DNA of 32,526 nt from Flavobacteriales bacterium (lineage in GTDB: Bacteria > Bacteroidota > Bacteroidia > Flavobacteriales_H > GCA-2746335): contig NVWW01000013.1 of NCBI GenBank assembly GCA_002746335.1, positions 21,741 to 54,266 of the forward strand, in the 5' to 3' direction. The translations under genes were made by a program, and so were the position numbers. Shown here in pieces: positions 23,961-31,347 of this stretch (position 1 is the stretch's first letter; each line of letters starts with the position of its first letter). The notes under the pieces were generated by a model, which made no database searches, was not told the origin of the DNA, and saw only the letters and a list, made by a program, of their open reading frames with translations.

Positions 23961-24720
23961 TAAACTCTCCTTTAAAAACAAGTGCTGTAGGGCCTTCGAG
24001 CCAAATGTTGGTAAAGTCTCTTCCCATTTTATTGAAATACACTATAGTACTCCCTCCCTGCGTTTTCACTTCGCAAAAATCACCGGTAAGTCCTTCCGTA
24101 GCAGCACAAAGCGCTACGGCCGTCATACCCGTGCCGCAAGAAAGAGTTTCATTTTCCACACCCCGCTCATAGGTGCGCGCCTCCACATATCCGTTCTGTT
24201 GCTGTACAAAATTAACATTGGTGCCTTCTACTTTGAACCGCTCGTTGTAACGGATTTTTCGGGCTTCTTCAACGACATTCACCGAATGAACATCATCCAC
24301 AAATGTGACATAATGCGGTGAACCCGTGTTGAGAAAATAATGGTTGGGATTTTCTTCAATTTGAGAAACATCATTCATTTTTATTCGTACGTTTTCACCA
24401 ATAATTTCAGCACTGTGATTCCCATCAATCGCAAAAAAATTTGCTGTGTTTTCAATCAACCCCAGTTCTTTCGCATAAGCAATTACGCATCGACTGCCAT
24501 TACCGCAAAAACTCTGGCTGGCATCTGGATTGTAAAACACCATTTCAAAATCAAGTTCGGGGTGGTTTTCGAGCAAAATTAATCCGTCAGAACCGATGCC
24601 GAATTTTCGGTTGCAAATACGGGTAATCAACTCCTTTTTTTTAGGGAAAAATAAATCTCGGTTGTCAATGATAATAAAATCGTTGCCTGTGCCTTGGTAT
24701 TTGTAAAATTGAATGGTCAT
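23953..24720 (-). CDS. dapF: Diaminopimelate epimerase
   Basis: The 255-residue cofactor-independent epimerase converts LL- to meso-diaminopimelate for lysine and peptidoglycan. The catalytic cysteine pair is C72 in FCGNGSRC and C195 in LSCGTGMTA, each in its conserved glycine-rich loop. The N-terminus FYKYQGTGNDFIIIDNR and GIGSDGLILLE are typical. The start codon overlaps the upstream stop as ATGA and the downstream start overlaps the dapF stop by 8 bases, so it is firmly inside the operon. Somewhat shorter than enterobacterial DapF but otherwise normal. Confidence 0.97.
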   Translation of the reverse strand: MTIQFYKYQGTGNDFIIIDNRDLFFPKKKELITRICNRKFGIGSDGLILLENHPELDFEMVFYNPDASQSFCGNGSRCVIAYAKELGLIENTANFFAIDGNHSAEIIGENVRIKMNDVSQIEENPNHYFLNTGSPHYVTFVDDVHSVNVVEEARKIRYNERFKVEGTNVNFVQQQNGYVEARTYERGVENETLSCGTGMTAVALCAATEGLTGDFCEVKTQGGSTIVYFNKMGRDFTNIWLEGPTALVFKGEFNV

Positions 24721-25508
24721 TCCCGCAGCTTCGCCAACAGCTCCTCATCTGTGAGTTTTTGCAGCGGCTTGAAGGCAAAGGTATCACCCAAAATGTAATA
24801 GTCATTACCATGACGTAAATAAATCCCGTCTTTCAGACGTATCAAGATGACATCTTCAAAATTTTCGATACCGTAAAGCAGGATTTTCTTGTTCGCCATT
24901 TTATAGCCGCGGTAGTTGATAGGTGAGCGCCAAAATTCCACAATGTATTGTGTAACTTCCTGCGTTGCTTTTATGCCGCTTACTTCAGAAATCAGTGAAT
25001 CATCGATTGCTTTTGCAGAATCGGATTCCATCAACGCGATCAAATCCACTACTTTCGAAAAAATCAATTCTTCCTTTTTTACAATGATTTCTTCTTCGGA
25101 AGAGATTTCAGTTTCAGCAGTGTCTTGTGAAATTTCTTCAGGCACCATTGTATTTGCTAAATCAGTGGGCATAGTGTCAGCAATAACCGAATCCCGAGAT
25201 ACCAATACGGAATCATTCACGATATTTGGAATTAAAACTGTGTCGGAAGTCAGTTCAACGGTTTTATCTTCGGGCTTTTGTGGCTTCTTTTCCGTTTTTT
25301 GTACGGTTTGGTTTTGTTTTTTTTCTGTTACTTTTTCTTTAATCTCATCTTCTGCGTTCTTTTCTATTTCTTTTGTTTTCGACTGAACCTGCTTTGTTTC
25401 TACGATTCCCACTTCTTCCACATCATTCATTTTCACCCACACAATTCCCCCACCGACCAAGGCGCCAATTGTAATTCCGAAAAGAAAATATGTCAGCTTT
25501 TTACCCAC
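24717..25508 (-). CDS. Membrane-anchored protein with charged linker and C-terminal domain of unknown function
   Basis: The chosen start is the GTG at 25508 (263 residues). The TTG at 25517 would fall inside a TATTTTTG promoter element. One TM helix sits at about residues 5-24 (LTYFLFGITIGALVGGGIVWV), probably with the rest periplasmic. Residues 30-150 are a Lys/Glu/Thr-rich spacer with long charged runs. A compact domain follows at about 175-263 (VTQYIVEFWRSPINYRGYKMANKKILLYGI, LRHGNDYYILGDTFAFKPL). I recognise no family. It is the first gene of the dapF-mltG operon and overlaps dapF by ATGA. A periplasmic structural or scaffold role is a guess from context. Confidence 0.75.
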   Translation of the reverse strand: MGKKLTYFLFGITIGALVGGGIVWVKMNDVEEVGIVETKQVQSKTKEIEKNAEDEIKEKVTEKKQNQTVQKTEKKPQKPEDKTVELTSDTVLIPNIVNDSVLVSRDSVIADTMPTDLANTMVPEEISQDTAETEISSEEEIIVKKEELIFSKVVDLIALMESDSAKAIDDSLISEVSGIKATQEVTQYIVEFWRSPINYRGYKMANKKILLYGIENFEDVILIRLKDGIYLRHGNDYYILGDTFAFKPLQKLTDEELLAKLRE

Positions 25509-25514
25509 GTTATG

Positions 25515-25522
25515 CAAAAATA
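25515..25522 (-). promoter_or_regulatory. -7 element TATTTTTG for the dapF-mltG operon
   Basis: On the minus strand TATTTTTG runs from 25522 to 25515 and ends 7 bases before the GTG at 25508. If it is used, the first mRNA would be leaderless or nearly so. There is no clear -33 TTG, so confidence is modest. Confidence 0.4.
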
Positions 25523-25575
25523 CAGCAAACCTGCGAGTTCTGTAAAATACTGATTTTCAAATTCTTTTCCCCATT

Positions 25576-25595
25576 TTAACATTTATTAACATTTA
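25576..25595 (+). repeat. Tandem TTAACATTTA direct repeat in the divergent intergenic region
   Basis: Two perfect adjacent copies of TTAACATTTA lie about 90 bases before the HtrA start, within the 178-base region shared with the dapF operon. They could be a regulator binding site or simple AT-rich sequence. Confidence 0.4.
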
Positions 25596-25686
25596 AACTG
25601 CAACAACAAAGGGCTATTTGCGTTTTTTCGATGTGAAAGGCACACTTTTTGATAACTCATTTTCAACAAACTAAAAATACAAAATC

Positions 25687-27156
25687 ATGAAAAAGTTCGT
25701 AGGATTAATGTTAGCAGCAACACTGGGAGGAATTGTATCAACAGGTGTTTACAAGTATTTCGAAGAAAAAAAGATAACAGCCGAGTTACCCCAAAAAACC
25801 ATTCAGCAAAATGTGAAATTAGTCAACTACCCCAAGGTAGCGCCTGAAACGCTTACCGACTTCAGCTATGCAGCCGAATTATCAGTGAACGCAGTAGTGC
25901 ACGTGAAGACATCAGTGAATATGGAATACAGCGACTACTACTACTTCGATCCTTTTCGGGAATTTTTCTTTGGCGAAAAGGCTCAGCCGAAAAAACACTA
26001 TCAGCCTCAACGGGCATCGGGTTCTGGGGTAATCATCTCCACAGATGGGTTTATCGTTACCAATAATCACGTTATACGTGATGCAGAAAAAGTCGAAGTT
26101 ACTTTAAATGACAAGAAAACATACAAAGCGGAAGTCATTGGAACCGATCCCACAACCGACATTGCCTTACTTAAAATTGACGGGCAAAACCTTCCTTATA
26201 TTCCATACGGAAATTCGGATGATGTGAGAGTGGGTGAATGGGTTTTGGCAGTGGGTAATCCATTCAATTTGACTTCAACGGTTACCGCAGGCATCGTTAG
26301 CGCCAAAGGGAGAGACATCAACATTTTGCAAAATGGCCCCGAAGGAATTTCCGCTGTGGAATCATTCATTCAAACAGACGCTGCAGTAAATCCGGGCAAT
26401 AGCGGTGGAGCATTGGTAAGCACTACTGGGAATCTCATTGGCATCAACACGGCTATTAAATCCAATACGGGTTCATATACAGGTTATTCATTTGCAATTC
26501 CTGTAAATATTGTCAAAAAAGTAGTAAACGACCTATTAGAATACGGGGAGGTACAACGAGCATTCATAGGAGTTTCCATCCGTAATATTGATGAAGAACT
26601 GGCGGAAGAAAAGGGTTTTGACGAATTGAATGGAGTTTACGTTGCGGGTATAATGAAAGATGGAGCAGCAAGAGAAGCCGGAATTGAAACAGGCGACATC
26701 ATCACTAAAGTGGGTAATGTGGATGTGGATAATGTTCCCGAGCTGCAAGAGCAACTGAGCAAATTCCGTCCGGGTGATGACGTTTTGATTAGTGTAAAAA
26801 AGGATGGGATTGAAAAAGAAATTCTGCTTACGCTGAAAAACAAGTTTGGTAACACCGAGCTTGTAAAAAAGGAGCATCCTAAATCATCTTCTACACTTGG
26901 AGCAGAATTTGCAAGTTTAACTTCAGAAGAAATTAGGAAGCTGCGCATAAAAAATGGCATAAAAATCAAAAAGCTTAATGGTGGAAAATTGCGCAGCGCT
27001 GGTATTAAGGAGGGTTTCATTATCACTAAAGTGGACAAAAAGCCTATAAGCAATTTCAGTCAGCTTGTTGAAGCACTTGAAAACAAAAAAGGCGGTGTGC
27101 TGATTGAAGGTGTTTACCCCAATGGCATGAAGGCCTATTACGGATTTGGCATGTAG
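25687..27156 (+). CDS. Do/HtrA family serine protease with two PDZ domains
   Basis: The 489-residue periplasmic quality-control protease and chaperone has an N-terminal membrane/signal segment (MKKFVGLMLAATLGGIVSTGVY). The trypsin-like domain spans about 55-270 with the triad H128 (VTNNHVI), D158 (TTDIALL) and S239 (GNSGGAL). PDZ1 is at about 285-375 (GVYVAGIMKDGAAREAGI, GDIITKVGN) and PDZ2 at about 395-485 (IKEGFIITKVDKKPI). A Tyr/Phe-rich insert YSDYYYFDPFREFFFG at 81-96 corresponds to the LA-loop region. It diverges from the dapF operon and is followed by a hairpin terminator. Confidence 0.95.
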   Translation: MKKFVGLMLAATLGGIVSTGVYKYFEEKKITAELPQKTIQQNVKLVNYPKVAPETLTDFSYAAELSVNAVVHVKTSVNMEYSDYYYFDPFREFFFGEKAQPKKHYQPQRASGSGVIISTDGFIVTNNHVIRDAEKVEVTLNDKKTYKAEVIGTDPTTDIALLKIDGQNLPYIPYGNSDDVRVGEWVLAVGNPFNLTSTVTAGIVSAKGRDINILQNGPEGISAVESFIQTDAAVNPGNSGGALVSTTGNLIGINTAIKSNTGSYTGYSFAIPVNIVKKVVNDLLEYGEVQRAFIGVSIRNIDEELAEEKGFDELNGVYVAGIMKDGAAREAGIETGDIITKVGNVDVDNVPELQEQLSKFRPGDDVLISVKKDGIEKEILLTLKNKFGNTELVKKEHPKSSSTLGAEFASLTSEEIRKLRIKNGIKIKKLNGGKLRSAGIKEGFIITKVDKKPISNFSQLVEALENKKGGVLIEGVYPNGMKAYYGFGM

Positions 27157-27184
27157 TTTCTTCTTTTTGTTTTAGTTCGATTAG

Positions 27185-27207
27185 GCGTCCCTTCAGGGGC
27201 GCTTTTT
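27185..27207 (+). terminator. Rho-independent terminator after the HtrA gene
   Basis: GCGTCCC (27185-27191) and GGGGCGC (27196-27202) form a 7-bp stem with one T-G wobble around a TTCA loop, followed by TTTTT at 27203-27207. It separates the protease gene from the sigma factor promoter. Confidence 0.8.
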
Positions 27208-27268
27208 CGTTGTTTGTCTATCGGATTTGTCTATTTGCCGACAATCCTAAAATTACCCCGTTATTTCC

Positions 27269-27299
27269 TTGACAAACGACCATAAATTCACTAACTTTG
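27269..27299 (+). promoter_or_regulatory. Promoter of the primary sigma factor gene
   Basis: TTG at 27269-27271 (within TTGAC), a 20-base spacer and TAACTTTG at 27292-27299 match the Bacteroidota -33/-7 consensus. The expected start near 27306 gives a leader of about 27 bases before the ATG at 27333. Confidence 0.75.
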
Positions 27300-27332
27300 C
27301 GCTATATTTCCAACCAATTTACGGGGGTTTGT

Positions 27333-28196
27333 ATGCGGCAACTCAAGATTACTCAATCCATTACTAATCGAGACGACCATTCTTTAGATAAGTATCTACA
27401 AGATATTGGTAAGGAGTCACTTATAACAGCAGAAGATGAAGTTAAATTGGCAAAAGAAATTAAAAAAGGCGATCCAAAAGCATTAGACAAACTTGTTCGT
27501 GCAAATTTGCGCTTTGTCGTTTCAGTTTCCAAACAATATCAAAATAAAGGCCTGAGTTTACCCGATCTTATCAACGAAGGCAATCTCGGTTTAATTAAAG
27601 CTGCCCAGCGGTTCGATGAAACCCGCGGTTTTAAATTCATTTCTTACGCTGTTTGGTGGATTAGGCAGTCCATTCTACAAGCATTGGCCGAACAAGCGCG
27701 AATTGTTCGTTTGCCACTCAACCAAGTAGGTTCGTTGAACAAAATCAACAAGGCCTTTTCAAAATTAGAGCAGGAATATGAACGCCCCCCTTCTGCAAAT
27801 GAGCTGGCAGAAGACCTTGACTTGAGCCATGAAAAAGTTGCCAGCACCATCAAAGTTTCAGGGAGGCATATTTCAGTTGATGCTCCCTTTAAAGCAGGTG
27901 AGGAGTACAGTTTGCTGGATGTAATGGTCAATGACGATTCACCAAAAGCAGATAACGATTTAATGCACGAATCGCTGCAAAAAGAAATTGGACGTTCACT
28001 TTCTACCCTAACGGAAAGAGAACGCGAAGTAGTTCGGCTTTTCTATGGAATAGGCATGAAACACGGCCTTACCCTAGATGAAATAGGTTTTAAATTCGAC
28101 CTCACTCGTGAACGCGTGCGCCAAATCAAAGAAAAGGCCATCAGGCGACTACGCCACACTTCCCGAAGCAAGCTTCTGAAGCCGTATCTCGGTTAA
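27333..28196 (+). CDS. rpoD: Primary (housekeeping) sigma-70 factor of Bacteroidota type
   Basis: The 287-residue protein starts [22 protein letters not shown], the canonical start of Bacteroidota primary sigma factors, which lack region 1.1. A frame extends back to a TTG at 27297, but that TTG is inside the -7 promoter element. Region 1.2 is [20 protein letters not shown]. Region 2 has [18 protein letters not shown] and the DNA-melting [13 protein letters not shown]. Region 3 follows, and region 4 has the helix-turn-helix [20 protein letters not shown]. It directs general transcription from TAnnTTTG promoters such as those listed here. Confidence 0.96.
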   Translation: MRQLKITQSITNRDDHSLDKYLQDIGKESLITAEDEVKLAKEIKKGDPKALDKLVRANLRFVVSVSKQYQNKGLSLPDLINEGNLGLIKAAQRFDETRGFKFISYAVWWIRQSILQALAEQARIVRLPLNQVGSLNKINKAFSKLEQEYERPPSANELAEDLDLSHEKVASTIKVSGRHISVDAPFKAGEEYSLLDVMVNDDSPKADNDLMHESLQKEIGRSLSTLTEREREVVRLFYGIGMKHGLTLDEIGFKFDLTRERVRQIKEKAIRRLRHTSRSKLLKPYLG

Positions 28197-28284
28197 AAGA
28201 TCATAATTTTTGAACACCTTATATTTTCACTAAATATTTTTCCTTTTTTTACACCATTTCATAGACTCTGATATTTCATTTCCC

Positions 28285-28292
28285 TAATTTTG
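28285..28292 (+). promoter_or_regulatory. -7 element TAATTTTG for the GAPDH gene
   Basis: TAATTTTG matches TAnnTTTG and ends 35 bases before the ATG at 28328. No convincing -33 TTG lies about 20 bases upstream. The 131-base gap after the sigma factor gene shows no terminator hairpin, so read-through is possible. Confidence 0.45.
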
Positions 28293-28327
28293 CAGTTCTT
28301 TTCATCCTTGATTAAAAAGTAATTGAA

Positions 28328-29818
28328 ATGACGGCAAAGACTGAAAGTAAAGCTTCATCACTAAACGGCTTTAAAAACTACGAAAACCAGCTGTATGATT
28401 GGAACAGCAAAGAGAAAGCAGCTGTAGAACTAATCAGCAGCATCGGCAACCTTCTTTACGAAAAATCAATTGAACTAGTCCTGTTCCGCAACCCCTTGGT
28501 TGATGTGAATACTTCTGAAATTCTCAACCTGCATCATTATGCACAGCAAGTAGTTGGTAAACCGATTGACATTTACACCACATCAGAACTGGCAAGAGAA
28601 ATCCTCAAACTGAACGACCTTGCTCCTTCAAAAATGGATATAGGCCGATTGGCAAGTGAATGGCTTTCCGAACAAAACAAATATCCAAACAAATACGAGT
28701 TCCTGAAAGATAAACTCCATAAATTCATCGGAGGAGACATCAACAATTTCACACCAAGAGACGTGGTGCTTTACGGCTTTGGGCGAATAGGACGCTTGTG
28801 CGCACGTGAACTCATCAAACAAGCGGGAAAAGGTCAGCAATTAAGGCTCAAAGCTATAGTTACCAGAAGCAACAATGATAATGAAATCACGAAGCGTGCA
28901 GCACTTTTACGCATGGATTCGGTGCATGGCCCTTTTGCAGGAAGAATTATCGAAGATTTGGAAAACAAAGCGATGATTATCAACGGACAAATCGTTCAAA
29001 TGATCCAGGCAAATTCACCCGATGAAATCAATTATGAAGAATACGGTATTAGTAATGCACTTGTAATTGACAATACAGGTGTTTACCGTGACAGAGAGGC
29101 GCTTGGTCTTCATATCAAAGCAAAAGGTGTGAGCAAAGCATTACTCACAGCGCCCGGGAAAGGCGATATTCCCAACATTGTTTACGGAGTGAATCACAAA
29201 GGGTTTGATCTGGAAAATGAAAACGTTTGGTCAGCAGCTTCATGCACTACCAATGCCATTGTGCCTGTTTTAAAGGCAGTGGAAGATGCCCTCGGAATTA
29301 TAAGAGGTCATATTGAAACTGTACATGCCTACACCAACGACCAAAACCTGCTCGACAATTATCACAAGAAACAACGTAGGGGACGCTCAGCAGCCATCAA
29401 CATGGTAATTACAGAAACAGGTGCGGGAAAGGCTGTCGCAAAGGCAATTCCAAGTTTGAAAGGTAAATTGACAGCCAATGCGGTACGTGTTCCTACTCCA
29501 AATGGCTCGTTGGCTATTATGAATTTGGCTGTTGGTAAAAAAACTACGAAAGAAGAAGTGAACGCTATTCTGAAGAAAGCCGCACTTGAGGGAGATTTAG
29601 TAAATCAAATCAAATATTCTTTTGAAGAGGAATTGGTTTCAAACGACATCATTGGAAACACCTGCTGCTCGGTATTTGACAGCCCGGCAACCATTGTTCA
29701 TCCTGACGGGAAAAACATTGTGCTTTATGTGTGGTACGATAACGAGTTCGGCTATACCAAGCAAGTATTAAGATTGGCTAAGTACATCGCAAAAGTGCAG
29801 CGGCTGATTTACTACTGA
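28328..29818 (+). CDS. gap: Glyceraldehyde-3-phosphate dehydrogenase with N-terminal extension
   Basis: The 496-residue protein oxidises glyceraldehyde 3-phosphate to 1,3-bisphosphoglycerate with NAD(P). The GAPDH core starts at about residue 146 (VVLYGFGRIGRLCARELI, Rossmann GFGRIGR at 150-156). The catalytic Cys is C306 in SAASCTTNAIVP and the base H333 in TVHAYTNDQ; RRGRSAAINMVITETGAGKAV and WYDNEFGYTKQVLRL complete the signature. About 145 helical, non-Rossmann residues precede the core; this long form is known in Bacteroidota and some other bacteria, and the role of the extension is not established. The gene overlaps the convergent T9SS cargo gene by 7 bases. Confidence 0.95.
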   Translation: MTAKTESKASSLNGFKNYENQLYDWNSKEKAAVELISSIGNLLYEKSIELVLFRNPLVDVNTSEILNLHHYAQQVVGKPIDIYTTSELAREILKLNDLAPSKMDIGRLASEWLSEQNKYPNKYEFLKDKLHKFIGGDINNFTPRDVVLYGFGRIGRLCARELIKQAGKGQQLRLKAIVTRSNNDNEITKRAALLRMDSVHGPFAGRIIEDLENKAMIINGQIVQMIQANSPDEINYEEYGISNALVIDNTGVYRDREALGLHIKAKGVSKALLTAPGKGDIPNIVYGVNHKGFDLENENVWSAASCTTNAIVPVLKAVEDALGIIRGHIETVHAYTNDQNLLDNYHKKQRRGRSAAINMVITETGAGKAVAKAIPSLKGKLTANAVRVPTPNGSLAIMNLAVGKKTTKEEVNAILKKAALEGDLVNQIKYSFEEELVSNDIIGNTCCSVFDSPATIVHPDGKNIVLYVWYDNEFGYTKQVLRLAKYIAKVQRLIYY

Positions 29819-31344
29819 TAAACAAACTTTCTCGTTAACACTTTATCACCAGCTTCTATTTTCAGGAAGTAAATGCCTTTTGGATTTCCTGAAAAGTCAA
29901 TTTTGACCGATGATGAAGAATGGTGAATGATTGACCTCCAAAGGGTTTCTCCCAAAACATTGGAAATAGTAATTTCAGAACTCTCAACTATTAATTCTGA
30001 ATCCTGAATTCTCAACTCAAAAACACCACTGTTTGGGTTTGGAAATACAGTGATTTCTTTTCTCGCATTGTATTCTGATATTCCAACGGTATTTACTGTA
30101 ATAGAATCACAAACCGTATCAGAAAAGCAGGCATTGCTGGCAATCAAGCACACTTGATATGTTCCCGGAGACGCATAGGTATGTGTAGGGTCTGTTTGAT
30201 TGGAAGTTCCTCCATCTCCAAAATCCCAGTTGTAGCTAACGCTGTCTGTTGACGTGGCCGTAAAATCTGCCAAGAGGCCGTTCGCTGAATACGAAAATTG
30301 AAAACCCGGATAACCCGTTACGATAACTGTAACCGTATCACGGCTCACGCACCCTTTATTATCGGTTGCCTCAATTGAGTAGCTTCCTGAAGAATCTACC
30401 GAAATGGTTTGGCCCGTTGAGCCATTTGACCACAAATAAGAGTTAAACCCTAAGCCGGCATCTAACGTCACGCTTTCGCCATCACAAATCATGGTATCTT
30501 CACCAAGATAAACAATGGGTAAAACGGGAGGGTCATCCCATTCACTCCGCTTCCAGGGGGCATCGCGTGCGTCTCCGTATTCGTTTGAGTTAGTCATGTA
30601 TTCCGGGTCACCGTAAAAAAAAGTGTCTGGGCTTTGAGTATATGAAACGACATTCAGCACATTGAGATCATTTGAATAGACCACCCATGGAATAGTACTC
30701 CCTGCCCCGGCATCCAGTTGTCCGCCATTCAAAGAGATTTCCCCGTTGTATCGAATCTGCACTCCGTCTTCGGTGTCTTTTTTCATAGCATGTGAGCCAC
30801 CATCAACACCAATTATGGGGTGATTGGCATCCAGCGACATCTCACACCAAGAATAGGTGTCGAAAGAACTGTGGTTGCTTATCTTTACATGCACCGGAGT
30901 GGTATCTTGTACATATACATAGTATTTTTCCCAATCGTGTTCATGGTCATTTACCCAATCGTTATCGGCATAATACAGCCAATATTCATATACGGTATAA
31001 TTTGCACGCTGAACATGATGGAAATAAACAGCAGGTCGCTGATCGTTGGGGCCACGATTGGCAAGGCCTGTTCTTCCGGTGCCATATATACTGTCGCCTA
31101 TAGATATTAGCACCAAATTCTCCAGCGCATCATCCGGGTCAATCGAGCCATCGCCATTGCCATCCTGAACGGTGTTAAAAGTGTATGAAAGAGGAAAATT
31201 CTTTTCTCCTGAATCAAAAAAATCCTGTCCGTCAAACTGTAAAGTAGCTATAAACCGGTAAGGGTCGATGACCGCATTTTGAGAGAGACCGTAATTATAA
31301 ACCCATAGCCACAACGGCAACAGCAAAAATCTTTTCATCATCAT
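29812..31344 (-). CDS. T9SS type A cargo with Vps62/NPP1-like region, Ig-like and PKD domains
   Basis: The 510-residue secreted protein starts with a signal peptide (MMMKRFLLLPLWLWVYNYGLS, then Q). Residues 25-260 include an Asp/Gly-rich DGNGDGSIDPDD, probably calcium-binding, YWLYYADNDW and HEHDWE at 134-139. The later VHVKISNHSS and PIIGVDGGSHAM fit the order of motifs in Vps62/NPP1-like proteins. An Ig-like repeat (about 281-343, YLWSNGSTGQTISV) is followed by a PKD domain (about 350-418, NWDFGDGGTSN). The T9SS type A sorting domain is at 431-510 (ITVFPNPNSG to GDKVLTRKFVYQ). It is likely surface-attached or released. It lies 3 bases downstream of the partial gene, so they form one operon. 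No activity can be assigned. Confidence 0.88.
   Translation of the reverse strand: MMMKRFLLLPLWLWVYNYGLSQNAVIDPYRFIATLQFDGQDFFDSGEKNFPLSYTFNTVQDGNGDGSIDPDDALENLVLISIGDSIYGTGRTGLANRGPNDQRPAVYFHHVQRANYTVYEYWLYYADNDWVNDHEHDWEKYYVYVQDTTPVHVKISNHSSFDTYSWCEMSLDANHPIIGVDGGSHAMKKDTEDGVQIRYNGEISLNGGQLDAGAGSTIPWVVYSNDLNVLNVVSYTQSPDTFFYGDPEYMTNSNEYGDARDAPWKRSEWDDPPVLPIVYLGEDTMICDGESVTLDAGLGFNSYLWSNGSTGQTISVDSSGSYSIEATDNKGCVSRDTVTVIVTGYPGFQFSYSANGLLADFTATSTDSVSYNWDFGDGGTSNQTDPTHTYASPGTYQVCLIASNACFSDTVCDSITVNTVGISEYNARKEITVFPNPNSGVFELRIQDSELIVESSEITISNVLGETLWRSIIHHSSSSVKIDFSGNPKGIYFLKIEAGDKVLTRKFVYQ
29974..30020. repeat. Short AT-rich repeat unit inside the type A sorting domain
   Basis: On the minus strand the stretch is built of GAGTTGAGAATTCAGGATT, CAGAATTAATAGTTGAGAGT and TCTGAA units and encodes ELRIQDSELIVESSE in frame. 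It resembles the unit at 12925-12955, and it lengthens the loop after the first strand of the sorting domain. Confidence 0.45.
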
Positions 31345-31347
31345 TAT

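Noticed and set aside
23797-24321. 174-residue plus-strand frame across dapF and its neighbour
   Set aside because: Antisense to dapF, including its second catalytic Cys region, and to the following gene.
30792-31110. Two overlapping plus-strand frames of about 100 residues rich in His
   Set aside because: They are antisense to the HEHDWE region of the T9SS cargo; the His-rich look comes from the complementary codons.
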